Part shown: positions 26,705 through 35,914 of the stretch, one piece after another
How the letters are laid out: each line of letters opens with the position of its first letter
Numbering within the stretch: position 1 is the first letter of the stretch
Source: CAZWRV01 sp964636325
Lineage (GTDB): Bacteria; Verrucomicrobiota; Lentisphaeria; Victivallales; GWF2-50-93
Assembly: GCA_964636325.1 (NCBI GenBank)
Contig: CAZWRV010000036.1
Coordinates: forward strand, 1 to 59,924
Reading direction: 5' to 3'
DNA: 59,924 nucleotides
Translations under genes and position numbers: made by a program
The notes under the pieces: model-generated
The model's database searches: none
Told to the model about the DNA's origin: nothing
What the model saw: the letters and a program-made list of their open reading frames with translations, nothing else

Positions 26705-29194
26705 TTACCTCAGCTCGATTTTCTTGATCGGAATAGCCCCTGATACTACCTCGATGAACGGCTTGCCCCTTCGGATTCCTACGGTTCCGTAGCCGGTGGC
26801 CGTGCAGATGAACGCGCGGAAGTCGCCTTTCACCTTCGGATCAAGATAAAGAACCTGTTCGACGGCGTCGTATCGCGCACCTGACATCGCCTGAAGCAGA
26901 CCGTAGGACGACATGGCGCGGGCATACCAGTGGCCGCATTCGTATTCGTCGAACGGATTGCGCCATTGTCCGTCGTAGCGCTTGCGGACGGCGCGGACAA
27001 CTGCGAGCCCCTCATCCACCTGGCCGGTCATGATCAGATGAGACGCCACCTGATATTCAATTCCGGTCCAGACCTCGTCGCTGTATGGGAACGGCAGCGA
27101 CAACTTCACCCCCTTCGGCCATGTGCAGAGAAGGAGGCCGCCCTCCTGCGGGAAGGCGAATCCGGGGCGTTGCGGATTCGCATGGTCCGCAAGAGATTCC
27201 TTGAAGTTGTGCTTGAACACGGATGCGAGGTGCTTGGCAGTTTTCCTTTGGTCGAGGACCGGCCCGACTCCGCTGCAGCGGGCGATCCAGTCGCCGAGCA
27301 CGCCGTCCGAGATGCAGCCTTCGCCGTACTGGTATTTTGGACCTTCGCGCTTGAGGATTTCCTGGGCCTCGGCCGAATAGCCGCCGCCCATGGACGGATT
27401 CTTGACCGGATTTCCGGCCCGTAGCCCTTCCCACTGCACCTTCTGCACAAACCAGGCGCCGTTCCAAAGCTTTTCGGCCATGGCCTTGCGGCCCTTTTCA
27501 AGAAGCCCCTCGTAGCATGAGACTTCGTCGCCGCATTCTCGGCCCATGGCGATGACGGCGGCGAGCGCGCCTAGATAGAAGCTTGTGCACATTCCGTCTG
27601 CGCCCCAGAATTCGATGTCGTAAGTGTTGTGATGCGGTTCGACAAGGGTGCCTGTGTGGTCCGGATCCCAGGTGGCGATGCAGTAGTCAATGCTCTTTTT
27701 GGCGGCCGGCCATAACTTCTTCATCCAGCCGGTGTCGCCGCTGATCCGCCATTCGCGATGCAGCTTCATCAGACCCCCGAGCTGCCCGTCGGCCGCGGCG
27801 TGGAAGCCGTGCTCGGTTGCTTTGATCGGCAGATCGCTGCGGAAAGTCTGGTGACCTCGTTCGTCCTGGCTCACGAGAAATTCGGTTTCGCGCAAAGTCC
27901 GCTCAAGGCTTGGGAACAGATGCGGAATCGCCTGGGCGTAGTTCCATACGTGCGTGCAGGTGCCGTGGCAGCAGCCGCTTCCGGAATGGCATCCCTCCCA
28001 GCCCCAGAGTCGGCCGTCGGCCTGGCGCAGGCAGGTTGGCGACTTGATTATTGCGAGATTCGCAGCCACGGACTCAACAAGCTCCGCAGGCAGAGTCGTG
28101 TCGTAGAAGCAGTCGCGGAACTTGGCGCTTGCCTCGCGCAGCCGCCGATAATTCTTTCTCCAATAATCGGCAACCGCATCAATATCCTTGAAGTGGGCCG
28201 CATACCACGGCGTATAAAACTGGGCCGCGGAATCCGTTCCGCCGCAGCTGCATCCATCTCCGCACTGGGCCGGCTTGGTGGATCCCGCCTTGACCGCGCT
28301 TTTCGGCACGAACCAGGCGAGCTGCAGGCGTATCGTCTTTTCAGCCCTGGGACCCAGCTTGAACGGAACATAGATGCTTCCGCCGTTTCCAGCTCCGCCC
28401 TCGGAGTGGGGCGGACGCGATACGCAGTCGCCGGCGGCGACATGATTCCAGACCATCGTCAGGGCGTCGAACCAGCCGCCGCGGAACCAGGCCGCGTCGA
28501 CCATGGTTTCAGGATCGTCGGTGAATGCCGCAAAACTTCCTTCCGCCTCGGGCTGTTTATCCAACGGCGGCTGATGGAAAACGAAGCCGCCCTCCATCGC
28601 CTTGACCTCCGCGGCGTCGCCTATTTTCATTAAGTTCGCCGCATGGAATGAAAATACCGCCTTGACATATCTCGAAGTCCGGTTTGTGAACCTGTATTCT
28701 ACGGCGGCTACCGGAAGGCTGGAATCGTCGGCCGCACCAGGGATGAACGGACTCCACCCCGTCAGCTCCGCAGCCACCGGCATCGAAATATCGGACAGCG
28801 ACACCCTGGCAAAAGGGAATTCGGCCTTGAACGAGCACTTTGAAAAGCGCGGAAGCCCGTATGTCCGCCCGCTCAGGCCGTTCCCGCATTCATTGAAGTT
28901 CCCGGAAGACACGCTTCCGAACGCCTTCCACATCGGAACCGGCCCTTCGAGGACGCGTGCCGTCGCCGAGCCTTTAACGTGCAGGGCAGCGAAAACCTGA
29001 GGCTCGTTGTAGACGTCAGGCTTGTGGCGCAAAGAAAACTGCGACAACGCGCCGGTCCCCTCAATGCTGACCATCCCCGCGCCTATACCCCCCATCGGAA
29101 ACGCGATCCGGGAAAGACGCCCCCCCGCATACAAACGGCCCGCCGCCGCTCCATGAACCAGATTTGCCGACCGCTTCCTGCTCTTCCTTGACAT
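26705..29194 (-). CDS. GH116 glycoside hydrolase (GBA2-like)
   Basis: 829 residues. The N-terminal beta domain starts IAFPMGGIGAGMVSIEGTGALSQFSLRH, the glucosylceramidase-N (DUF608) signature. The catalytic (alpha/alpha)6 domain follows (about 395-800), with PHHNTYDIEFWGADGMC containing the likely nucleophile Glu, and GCISDGVLGDWIARCSGVG with the likely acid Asp. Family members hydrolyse beta-glucosides or beta-xylosides. No signal peptide is seen. GGAGG precedes the ATG by nine bases. It is about 60 bases downstream of the minus-strand ORF at 29255. Confidence 0.92.
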   Translation of the reverse strand: MSRKSRKRSANLVHGAAAGRLYAGGRLSRIAFPMGGIGAGMVSIEGTGALSQFSLRHKPDVYNEPQVFAALHVKGSATARVLEGPVPMWKAFGSVSSGNFNECGNGLSGRTYGLPRFSKCSFKAEFPFARVSLSDISMPVAAELTGWSPFIPGAADDSSLPVAAVEYRFTNRTSRYVKAVFSFHAANLMKIGDAAEVKAMEGGFVFHQPPLDKQPEAEGSFAAFTDDPETMVDAAWFRGGWFDALTMVWNHVAAGDCVSRPPHSEGGAGNGGSIYVPFKLGPRAEKTIRLQLAWFVPKSAVKAGSTKPAQCGDGCSCGGTDSAAQFYTPWYAAHFKDIDAVADYWRKNYRRLREASAKFRDCFYDTTLPAELVESVAANLAIIKSPTCLRQADGRLWGWEGCHSGSGCCHGTCTHVWNYAQAIPHLFPSLERTLRETEFLVSQDERGHQTFRSDLPIKATEHGFHAAADGQLGGLMKLHREWRISGDTGWMKKLWPAAKKSIDYCIATWDPDHTGTLVEPHHNTYDIEFWGADGMCTSFYLGALAAVIAMGRECGDEVSCYEGLLEKGRKAMAEKLWNGAWFVQKVQWEGLRAGNPVKNPSMGGGYSAEAQEILKREGPKYQYGEGCISDGVLGDWIARCSGVGPVLDQRKTAKHLASVFKHNFKESLADHANPQRPGFAFPQEGGLLLCTWPKGVKLSLPFPYSDEVWTGIEYQVASHLIMTGQVDEGLAVVRAVRKRYDGQWRNPFDEYECGHWYARAMSSYGLLQAMSGARYDAVEQVLYLDPKVKGDFRAFICTATGYGTVGIRRGKPFIEVVSGAIPIKKIELR

Positions 29195-29254
29195 GCCGAA
29201 TCTCCTCCGTTAATAAATCTCCTATACCTAGGGCGGATAAAATGAATAATTACG

Positions 29255-30037
29255 CTAATCCTTAAAACCGTCAAGATACTTCCTGCATACAAAGAACAAG
29301 TCCGGTGAAAGAAATAGCAGGTTGTCCCCCGAAACCGTCATCGCATTCAAGCTCGAATCCTCTGATTTCTCCGGCTCCGGATTGAAAACGACTTCAATCA
29401 TCCCCAAATGGTCGCCACCTTTTTCGAATAAGTAAAGCCCCTTTTCATACCAGTTACGCCCTATGAGGAGCTTCCCTCCGGAGACTGAAGCAATATTGTT
29501 GACAAGCTGCTCGTTCATCTTCAGGCATGCCGCAGGCTTCCATTTCGGGTCGTTTGACATCATAATTGACACCCTGCCGTTCCCATCGACAAGGACACAG
29601 TGGCCATAGTCATAAAATAATGCCCCCATGCCTGTCGGCATCGTCTTGCATGTGCAAAGCTGATAAAAAGGGAAAAGCATACTGATTTTCTTTTCCGGAT
29701 TTATATCTTCCAGCTTTTTCGCCGAAAATGTCGCCGGATCGAACAGATACAGCATGCTTGATTCCGCAGCCTTGTCCGGCTTGATGACGACATACAGCTT
29801 TTCACCCTTGGCGTCGGGACACGCATTGATTATCGGCTGCCCGTCTATTCCGCAAGAAGGCCTGCCGGATCGGGGGTTTAACAGCAGTCTTGAACTCCGG
29901 CTTCCCGGATTAAATTCTATCAGAGCCTTCTCATCCTTGCTGTAGAAGCCGCGGCTTCCACCTATAATCATCAGCATGCCCCTGTAGAAAAACATATTGT
30001 AGACGTCGTCGCATTCTATGTTTTTCGCAACCTCCAC
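29255..30037 (-). pseudogene. Beta-propeller-like ORF, probably N-terminally truncated
   Basis: 260 residues from a GTG without a ribosome-binding site. An in-frame stop lies 4 codons upstream. The protein begins in the middle of a repeat-like strand pattern (MFFYRGMLMIIGGSRGFYSKD) and continues with blade-like segments (GEKLYVVIKPDKAAESS MLYLFDP; GGKLLIGRNWYEKGLYLFEKGG), as in a propeller that has lost its signal peptide and first blades. The histidine kinase gene ends 39 bases upstream. It could also be a real small cytoplasmic protein; no family is recognised. Confidence 0.45.
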
Positions 30038-30075
30038 AGTTTTTGTTGTTTACGCTTGAAAAATAATACGAGCCA

Positions 30076-31707
30076 TCACATACGCGGCAGCCGGAAGCTG
30101 AACGTGCTGCCCTTGCCCGGGATGCTGTCCAAGGCTATTTCGGAGCCGTGGGCGCGTATGATTGCACGCGCGAGGCTGAGGCCGAGGCCGTTCCCGGGCT
30201 GGGAGCGGCTGGAGTCGCAGCGGTAGAAGCGTTCGAAGACCTTCGGCAGTTCGTCCTTGGATATCCCGCATCCGGTGTCGCTGACTGCGAGGTTAACAAA
30301 GTCCTCGTCGGCCGACACGGATAGCAGGACGAGCCCTCTTTCCGGGGTGTACTTGATGGCGTTGTCGAGGAGGTTCGCCAGAGCCCTCTGGAGATAGGAG
30401 ACGTCCCCTTCGATGAACAGCGGATGCCGGGGAATTTCAAGCCTGAAGTCGACTCCTTTCATCTCCGCGGACGGAGCGAAGAGCTTGAACGCCGACTGCG
30501 CCGTTTCCACAAGGTCGAACCTCGACCTCTCAAGCGGCAGCATCCCCGAGTCGGCGCGGGAAATCTCCAGCATGGTGTTGATCATCCCCACGAGGCGGTC
30601 GCATTCCTCGACGATTTCTCCGGCCATCCCTCTGTAGTCGGAGAGAGAAGGGTTTCCGTTGACGGTGGTCTCGACCGCGCCCCTGATGCGGGTCAGCGGA
30701 GTGCGCAGGTCGTGGGCGATGTTGTCCGTTATCTCCTTGAGCTCGCGGATGAGGGTTTCGATCTTCGCCAGCATTTCGTTGAAGGAGATTACGAGGTTCT
30801 CTATTTCCACGCCTTCCTTAACGTATGGGACACGCTTGCTGAAGTCACCCTGCCCCGCGGCGACGGCGGCCCTGGTGATCCTGTCGATTCCACCGATGGA
30901 CCTTCCGGCCACGAACCAGCCAGTCAGCGAACCGAGCAGAAGGGAGAAGGCGGAGATCGAAAGGAATATCGACGAATAGGCCGCAAGGACATTCTCCTCC
31001 GTTGAGAACGCGGCGCCGACTTCGAGGACGTTGCCGTCGAAGATGCGCCTGTCGAAGATGCGGGTCTTGCAGCGGAGCTTCGGGTTGTAGTCGGTCCTGA
31101 AGCTGCCGGCGGCGCCGACCTTCGCCAGCATTTCCCTCTTCACCTTCAGCCCCGGCCAGGAGCTCAGATCCGACTTCGCAAGTATCTTCTCCCCGGGCGA
31201 GGCCAGCAGGAAATAGAGCTTCCGCGCCCCCTCGTAGTAGGCCTCGTCGACGAACTTCCTCTCCAGGTACGATATCTCGTTGACAGGATGGCTCTTCGTC
31301 TCGATTACGTCGCCGTTCCTGTTGACGGTGATCTCATGGACGGTCTTCCCGGAAACCCCGGTCAGCTCGAACATCGGTATCCCGGCCTTGAGGATGTGCT
31401 CTTTCCGTACGACAAGAAGCCCGCGGACCGATTTCTCCGCCAGCGCGACGATGTTCTGCGGAACCTGCCGCGCCGGCCTGGACGAACTCTCGCGCTCCTC
31501 CAGCGTCTCCCCCTTCAGATAGTAGTCCTCGAGCTTGTCGGAGAACGAGACGAGGTTCTCGTCGATGCGCCTCATCATGCCGTCGAGAAGGAAGTAGTAT
31601 GCCAGCAGGAAGAGGACGGCGGATGAGAACGTGAAGAGCACCGCGTAGAGGAGCGCTATTCTGAACTTGACGGTCCTGAAAATGCTACTTCTTCTCTTCA
31701 AGGACAT
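30076..31707 (-). CDS. Sensor histidine kinase with HAMP domain
   Basis: 543 residues: transmembrane helix about 16-38, a 200-residue periplasmic sensor, second helix about 245-268, HAMP, HisKA with the phospho-accepting His in DNIAHDLRTPLTRIRG, and HATPase_c with N box NLLDNAIKYTP, G1 SDTGCGISKDEL and G2 GNGLGLSLARAIIRAHG. The layout is like CusS/QseC. Its start overlaps the response-regulator gene by 23 bases, so it is a coupled pair. The signal is not evident; a metal or envelope signal is likely from the family. Confidence 0.92.
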   Translation of the reverse strand: MSLKRRSSIFRTVKFRIALLYAVLFTFSSAVLFLLAYYFLLDGMMRRIDENLVSFSDKLEDYYLKGETLEERESSSRPARQVPQNIVALAEKSVRGLLVVRKEHILKAGIPMFELTGVSGKTVHEITVNRNGDVIETKSHPVNEISYLERKFVDEAYYEGARKLYFLLASPGEKILAKSDLSSWPGLKVKREMLAKVGAAGSFRTDYNPKLRCKTRIFDRRIFDGNVLEVGAAFSTEENVLAAYSSIFLSISAFSLLLGSLTGWFVAGRSIGGIDRITRAAVAAGQGDFSKRVPYVKEGVEIENLVISFNEMLAKIETLIRELKEITDNIAHDLRTPLTRIRGAVETTVNGNPSLSDYRGMAGEIVEECDRLVGMINTMLEISRADSGMLPLERSRFDLVETAQSAFKLFAPSAEMKGVDFRLEIPRHPLFIEGDVSYLQRALANLLDNAIKYTPERGLVLLSVSADEDFVNLAVSDTGCGISKDELPKVFERFYRCDSSRSQPGNGLGLSLARAIIRAHGSEIALDSIPGKGSTFSFRLPRM

Positions 31708-32362
31708 AGCCGAAGCCTCTCACGGTGTGTATCAGACTTGTCTTGTAGGGGCGGTCTATCTTGTCCCGGAGGCGGCAGATCCTGGCCTCGACGATGTTGG
31801 TCTGCGGGTCGAAGTTGTATTCCCATACGTTCTCGGTTATCATGGTCTTGGAGACCACCTTGCCGCTGTTCCTCATCAGGTATTCGAGAAGCGCATATTC
31901 CAGCGGCTGGATGTCGATCTTATCGCCGCCGCGCGTGACCTTCCGGCTCAGCAGGTCCAATTGCAGGTCGCCCACCTTGAGCGCGGTGGGCTCGGCCGCC
32001 GAGCTGGCCCTGCGGACGAGCGCCTGCAGCCTCGCAAGCAGCTCCGAAAAGGCGAAGGGCTTCACCATATAGTCGTCCGCGCCCTTCTGCAGACCCTTGA
32101 TACGGTCGTCTACCGCGCTCCTGGCGCTGAGGACTATTACGGGGATGGCAATCCTCCTCCTGCGCATCTCCCCGATCAGCGAGAAGCCGTCCAGCTTCGG
32201 CATCATGACGTCCACGACTGCGGCGTCGTAGGCCTCCGAGGCCGCCTTCAGGAGGGCGTCTGCCCCGTTGTCGCAGCGCTCGACCGAGCAGCCGGCCTGC
32301 TTCAGACCCTTCACTATGAAGTCCGCCGTCTTCCTGTCGTCCTCGGCCAGAAGTATCCTCAT
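31685..32362 (-). CDS. OmpR/PhoB-type response regulator
   Basis: 225 residues. Receiver: LLAEDD acidic pocket, phospho-Asp in VVDVMMPKLDG, Ser/Thr in VLSARS, Lys in YMVKPF. The C-terminal winged helix has LEYLMRNSGKVVSKTMITENVW and a DNA-recognition helix in NIVEARICRLRDKIDRP. The start MRILLAEDD is chosen since AAAGGAT lies seven bases before it; the 16 residues upstream are not receiver-like. It precedes its kinase in one transcript. The gene is divergent from amtB. Confidence 0.93.
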   Translation of the reverse strand: MRILLAEDDRKTADFIVKGLKQAGCSVERCDNGADALLKAASEAYDAAVVDVMMPKLDGFSLIGEMRRRRIAIPVIVLSARSAVDDRIKGLQKGADDYMVKPFAFSELLARLQALVRRASSAAEPTALKVGDLQLDLLSRKVTRGGDKIDIQPLEYALLEYLMRNSGKVVSKTMITENVWEYNFDPQTNIVEARICRLRDKIDRPYKTSLIHTVRGFGYVLEEKK

Positions 32363-32514
32363 CGCCGATCCTTTGTTGCCTGATCCTTTGCCTGTAAATG
32401 AATCCTCCATTATTTTTTTTCAACTTCTTGCAATATTGTCAGAGTCAGGCCAGGCAACTTACATATTTGTAATTCCACTTTGCGGCACACATGGCAGTAT
32501 AATTCGCACATAAT

Positions 32515-32540
32515 GTTTATATTCAGTAAGTTATATAAAC
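32515..32540. promoter_or_regulatory. Perfect dyad upstream of the sigma-54 promoter
   Basis: GTTTATAT, 10-base gap, ATATAAAC, ending 12 bases before the -24 element of amtB. It could be a regulator or DNA-bending-protein site; it does not match the NtrC consensus. Confidence 0.4.
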
Positions 32541-32551
32541 ATGTCATCATC

Positions 32552-32567
32552 TGGCACTGTCCTTGCT
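32552..32567 (+). promoter_or_regulatory. Sigma-54 promoter of amtB-glnK
   Basis: TGGCACTGTCCTTGCTT matches the -24/-12 consensus TGGCAC-N5-TTGCW, with GG and GC separated by exactly 10 bases. The transcript would begin near 32578, which rules out the ATG at 32541 and leaves ATG 32610. It implies nitrogen-limitation control by an NtrC-like activator encoded elsewhere. Confidence 0.85.
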
Positions 32568-32609
32568 TACAGCATTTCCGAACAAACTTTAATTCAGAAC
32601 GGGGGCCGT

Positions 32610-33902
32610 ATGGCTAAGCTTCTGCTTGCGGGCTTTTTGTTTTTCGCGGGTTTCCTCTGCGTCGGGGACGACGACGCCATCACCAACAAGATGAATTCCT
32701 TCCAGAGCTCCGGCGACATGCTCTTCCTCTTCATCGGAGCGGTGATGGTGTTCAGCATGCACGCGGGCTTCGCATTCCTTGAGCTGGGGACTGTGAGGAA
32801 GAAGAACCAGGTCAACGCGCTGAACAAGATTTTGGTCGACTGGTCGGTCAGCACATTGGTCTACTTCCTCATAGGATATCCTGTGGCGCGGGGAATCAGC
32901 TTCATGGCCGGCGCCGACATCCTCAACCAAAACCACGGGGTCGAGCTGGTGAAGTTCTTTTTCTTCCTCACTTTCGCGGCCTGCATCCCCGCGATAATAA
33001 GCGGGGGAATAGCGGAGAGGGCGAGATTCTGGCCTGTCGTGATGGTGAACGCATTTCTGGTGGCGGTGGCATATCCGTTGTTCGAGGGGGCGATGTGGGG
33101 GCGTTTCGCCTACGATTCAACAGGCGCGCTGATCGGCGTCCAGAAGTTCTTCTCGGAAAGACTGGGCGGTGAGTTTGTCGATTTCGCCGGATCGGTGGTC
33201 GTCCATTCGATCGGCGGATGGCTGGCGCTCCCGGCAATAATACTCCTCGGCGCACGTTCGAAGCGGTATGCGGGCGGCGCACCTCTGATTTCCAACATCC
33301 CGCTGCTGGGGCTCGGAAGCTGGATACTCTCGATAGGCTGGTTCGGCTTCAACGTCGTGAGCGCGACCGCGCTGAACTCGGCTTCCGGCCTGGTCGCCGT
33401 GAACAGCCTCATGGCCATGGTCGGCGGCGTTTTGGCGAGCGTGCTGATTTCGAAAAACGACGCCGGATTCACCCACAACGGCGCGCTTGCCGGGCTCATC
33501 GCGATATGCTCCGGCAGCGCCGTCGTGCATCCGCTCGCCGCGTTCGTCATCGGCGCCGCAGGCGGATTGATATTCTTCTTCATGTTCCAGATCGAGACCG
33601 AACGCTTCAAGTTCGACGACGTCCTCGGCGTCTGGCCGCTCCATGGCGTGGTCGGAAGCTGGGGCGGAATCGCGACCGGAATATTCGGGCACAAGGAGCT
33701 TTTCGGCGCCCGGGCCGACGTGAGCATCTTCTCCCAGCTCGCAGGAACCGCCATGGGAATAGCGTTCGCGCTCACTGTCGGCTTCCTCGCCTTCGGCACC
33801 ATGAAGATACTCACCGGGATCAGGCTCTCGGAACACGAGGAGTTCATCGGCTCCGACCGGTCCATACACAATATCGAATCATATCCCGAAGAGGCTCTTT
33901 GA
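32610..33902 (+). CDS. amtB: Ammonium transporter
   Basis: AmtB conducts ammonia/ammonium across the cytoplasmic membrane as a trimer. The 430-residue protein has about 11 membrane segments after a signal-like first helix. Pore features are kept: AFLELGTVRKKN, the twin His in DFAGSVVVHSIGGWLALPA and PLHGVVGSWGG, and the FGFNVVSA-like helix (WFGFNVVSATAL). The start at 32610 is imposed by the promoter at 32552-32567. The PII gene follows 39 bases later and would gate it. Confidence 0.94.
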   Translation: MAKLLLAGFLFFAGFLCVGDDDAITNKMNSFQSSGDMLFLFIGAVMVFSMHAGFAFLELGTVRKKNQVNALNKILVDWSVSTLVYFLIGYPVARGISFMAGADILNQNHGVELVKFFFFLTFAACIPAIISGGIAERARFWPVVMVNAFLVAVAYPLFEGAMWGRFAYDSTGALIGVQKFFSERLGGEFVDFAGSVVVHSIGGWLALPAIILLGARSKRYAGGAPLISNIPLLGLGSWILSIGWFGFNVVSATALNSASGLVAVNSLMAMVGGVLASVLISKNDAGFTHNGALAGLIAICSGSAVVHPLAAFVIGAAGGLIFFFMFQIETERFKFDDVLGVWPLHGVVGSWGGIATGIFGHKELFGARADVSIFSQLAGTAMGIAFALTVGFLAFGTMKILTGIRLSEHEEFIGSDRSIHNIESYPEEAL

Positions 33903-33941
33903 ATAATTATATGCGAAGATAAAAATTAAAGGATTTGCAGT

Positions 33942-34283
33942 ATGAAGAAGATTGAAGCTGTGATACAGCCGGACGCTCTGGAGCGCGTTAAGGAATGCCT
34001 CTTCGAGGCCGACGTCCACAAGATGACCGTCCACAAGGTCAGGGGCTGCGGCCAGCAGAGAGGCTACTCCGAGTCATACAGGGGAAAGATCTACAAGGTG
34101 AATCTGCTTGAGAAGGTCAAGCTCGAAATCGCCGTGAACGACAATTTTGTCGAGCCCACGATCAACGCCATAATCAAGGGCGCGCGAAGCGGCAGCATCG
34201 GCGACGGAAAGATCTTCGTCTCCAATCTGGAACGCTGCGTCCGCATCAGGACCGGCGAGGAAGGCGGTCCGGCGATAGGGTGA
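33942..34283 (+). CDS. glnK: Nitrogen regulatory protein PII
   Basis: 113 residues, usual length. The N-terminus MKKIEAVIQPDALERVKECL, the T-loop region RGYSESYRGKIYKVNLLEKVK with Tyr51 (uridylylation site of GlnB/GlnK) kept, and SIGDGKIFVSNLERCVRIRTGEEG with the ATP-binding and PII C-terminal signature. GlnK binds AmtB to close it when nitrogen is ample and senses 2-oxoglutarate and ATP/ADP. It shares the sigma-54 promoter with amtB. Confidence 0.95.
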   Translation: MKKIEAVIQPDALERVKECLFEADVHKMTVHKVRGCGQQRGYSESYRGKIYKVNLLEKVKLEIAVNDNFVEPTINAIIKGARSGSIGDGKIFVSNLERCVRIRTGEEGGPAIG

Positions 34284-34394
34284 GCCTGAATATCCAACAC
34301 TCAATCCCTCTTTTCGCCGCCTGTCGAGGTTCTTCTCGCGAAGACGGGCGGTTTGACTTTCGAGCATCCCCCCGTTAATCTTGAAATCTGAAGC

Positions 34395-34431
34395 ATGAAT
34401 TCAGCAAAAGGGCGTAGTTTGCTGAATTCAT
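34395..34431. repeat. Palindrome with conserved AGGGCGTAG loop, copy 1
   Basis: Perfect 14-bp arms ATGAATTCAGCAAA and TTTGCTGAATTCAT around AGGGCGTAG. The loop is shared with the elements at 35673, 48802 and 50586, while the arms differ but stay complementary. It lies upstream of the fic gene. Confidence 0.8.
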
Positions 34432-34433
34432 CC

Positions 34434-34508
34434 TCTGAACTGAAATACCTTCCGGTGGACGGTATTTCCCCGGATCTCTTTTTCCCCGGATCAGGAAGTC
34501 TGAATTTG
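34434..34508 (-). repeat. Dispersed ~73-bp repeat, copy B
   Basis: Reverse-oriented match to 19341-19413: CCGGAAGGTATTTCAG and AAATTCAGACTTCCTGA are shared and the middle differs. It abuts the palindrome at 34395-34431 and lies in the leader of the fic gene. Confidence 0.65.
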
Positions 34509-34521
34509 AGCAGGGAGCCAG

Positions 34522-35622
34522 ATGGAAACATTCACTCTAAATCCTCTGCCGGTCAGGAACATCGACTGTTCGCTTCTACTTTCCTTGGTGGGGCAGGCCA
34601 ATGCGGCTATAGCCCGTTACGACGGACTTCTCCAGGGAATAGTGAATCCGGCGATACTGCTTTCCCCGCTGACGACGCAGGAGGCCGTGCTTTCGTCGAA
34701 GATTGAGGGCACCCAGGCGACGCTCGACGAAGTCCTCGGGCACGAGGCCGGGCTTGACAGCAAGGATATGACGAAGACCAACGACATCCAGGAGGTTCTG
34801 AACTACCGCAAAGCCTTGATCGAAGCAAGCGAGGACCTCGCAAAAGGCGGCCACTTCTCGCTTTCGCTAGTCCGAAAGATGCACAAGATCCTGATGGAAA
34901 GCGTGCGCGGCGAGGACAAGACCCCCGGCGAATTCCGCAAAGGCCAGAACTGGATCGGAAGGCACGGCTGCAAAATAGAAGAGGCCACATACGTCCCTCC
35001 TCCTCCCGACAAACTTCCGTTCTACCTTGAAAACTGGGTAGGATACATGAACGGCGGCGAAATCGACAGCCTGATCCAGATGGCCATCCTCCATGCGCAG
35101 TTCGAGCTCATCCACCCGTTCAACGACGGCAACGGCCGAATCGGCCGGCTCGTCATCCCGCTTTTCCTCTCCCATAAGAAGATTCTCGGAAGCCCGATGT
35201 TCTACCTCAGTTCCTACCTCGAAAGAAACCGCGGCGAATACTACGTCCGCCTCCAAGGCATCTCAAAGGAGGACAACTGGAACGCATGGATTGAATTCTT
35301 CCTCAAGGCCGTCCTCGACCAGGCGCTGGAAAACACCGGAAAAGTCAGGGCGATAAGAAAACTTTATGACGCGATGAAGGACAGGATAGCTGATATCACC
35401 CGGTCCCAGTATTCCATGCAGATACTCGACGCCGTCTTCGACAAGCCTATCTTCCGCACCAGCGACTTCCTGGCAAAAACCGAAATCCCCAAGCAGACCG
35501 CCATGCCGCTGCTGAAGCTCCTCAAGGAAAACAGCATACTCGCCGAAATCAGGCCAGCCAGCGGACGCCAGGCCGCAGTCCTCCAGTTCCCCGAACTCCT
35601 CAAAATCACCGAAGGAAGATAG
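34522..35622 (+). CDS. Fic-domain protein, class II (N-terminal inhibitory motif)
   Basis: 366 residues. The active-site loop HPFNDGNGRIGR (residues 198-209) matches HPFx[DE]GNGRxxR for AMP transfer from ATP to protein. The class II inhibitory helix is present: SSKIEG at 58-63 (SxxxEG), whose Glu blocks the ATP site. A C-terminal winged-helix domain lies at about 300-360 (FRTSDFLAKTEIPKQTAMPLLKLLKENSIL). This layout is that of chromosomal Fic/DOC regulators that act on host-cell proteins in the cytoplasm. Target unknown. Two repeats lie in its leader. Confidence 0.92.
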   Translation: METFTLNPLPVRNIDCSLLLSLVGQANAAIARYDGLLQGIVNPAILLSPLTTQEAVLSSKIEGTQATLDEVLGHEAGLDSKDMTKTNDIQEVLNYRKALIEASEDLAKGGHFSLSLVRKMHKILMESVRGEDKTPGEFRKGQNWIGRHGCKIEEATYVPPPPDKLPFYLENWVGYMNGGEIDSLIQMAILHAQFELIHPFNDGNGRIGRLVIPLFLSHKKILGSPMFYLSSYLERNRGEYYVRLQGISKEDNWNAWIEFFLKAVLDQALENTGKVRAIRKLYDAMKDRIADITRSQYSMQILDAVFDKPIFRTSDFLAKTEIPKQTAMPLLKLLKENSILAEIRPASGRQAAVLQFPELLKITEGR

Positions 35623-35672
35623 GAAAGCGGTGAATTGTGAATGGTAGATTGTGAATGTTGGGAATCGGACCA

Positions 35673-35713
35673 GTAAATATTCAGTGAAAGGGCGTAGTTC
35701 ACTGAATATTTAC
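35673..35713. repeat. Palindrome with conserved GGGCGTAG loop, copy 2
   Basis: Perfect 15-bp arms GTAAATATTCAGTGA and TCACTGAATATTTAC around AAGGGCGTAGT, 50 bases after the fic stop. Confidence 0.8.
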
Positions 35714-35836
35714 CAGGTATCCATAGGTGTCGAATCTGCCGATTATCTCGATTTCCCCCTTACACCTTACACCTGAAATCCAGTTCAATTACCGTACACG
35801 GCGATTATTCGCCGCGGTTCATTGAATGCTAGCGAC

Positions 35837-35865
35837 TTGACTGTATCTTATTTCCTATGTATCTT
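35837..35865 (+). promoter_or_regulatory. Sigma-70-type promoter for the 73-residue ORF
   Basis: TTGACT at 35837-35842, 17-bp spacer, TATCTT at 35860-35865. Transcription would start near 35872, 43 bases before the ATG at 35915. Confidence 0.6.
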
Positions 35866-35914
35866 GTGCTTATGCCTGCTGACAGATTAAACAACAAATG
35901 GAGCGCCTTCTGCC

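Noticed and set aside
32491..32506. Second -24/-12-like sequence (TGGCAGTATAATTCGC)
   Set aside because: The GC is one base out of place; a chance match.
32541..32609. N-terminal extension of amtB from the ATG at 32541
   Set aside because: It contains the sigma-54 promoter, so the transcript starts after it.
33110..33871. Long minus-strand frames over amtB
   Set aside because: Antisense of a well-supported transporter gene, rich in Pro, Ser and Ala with no domain.
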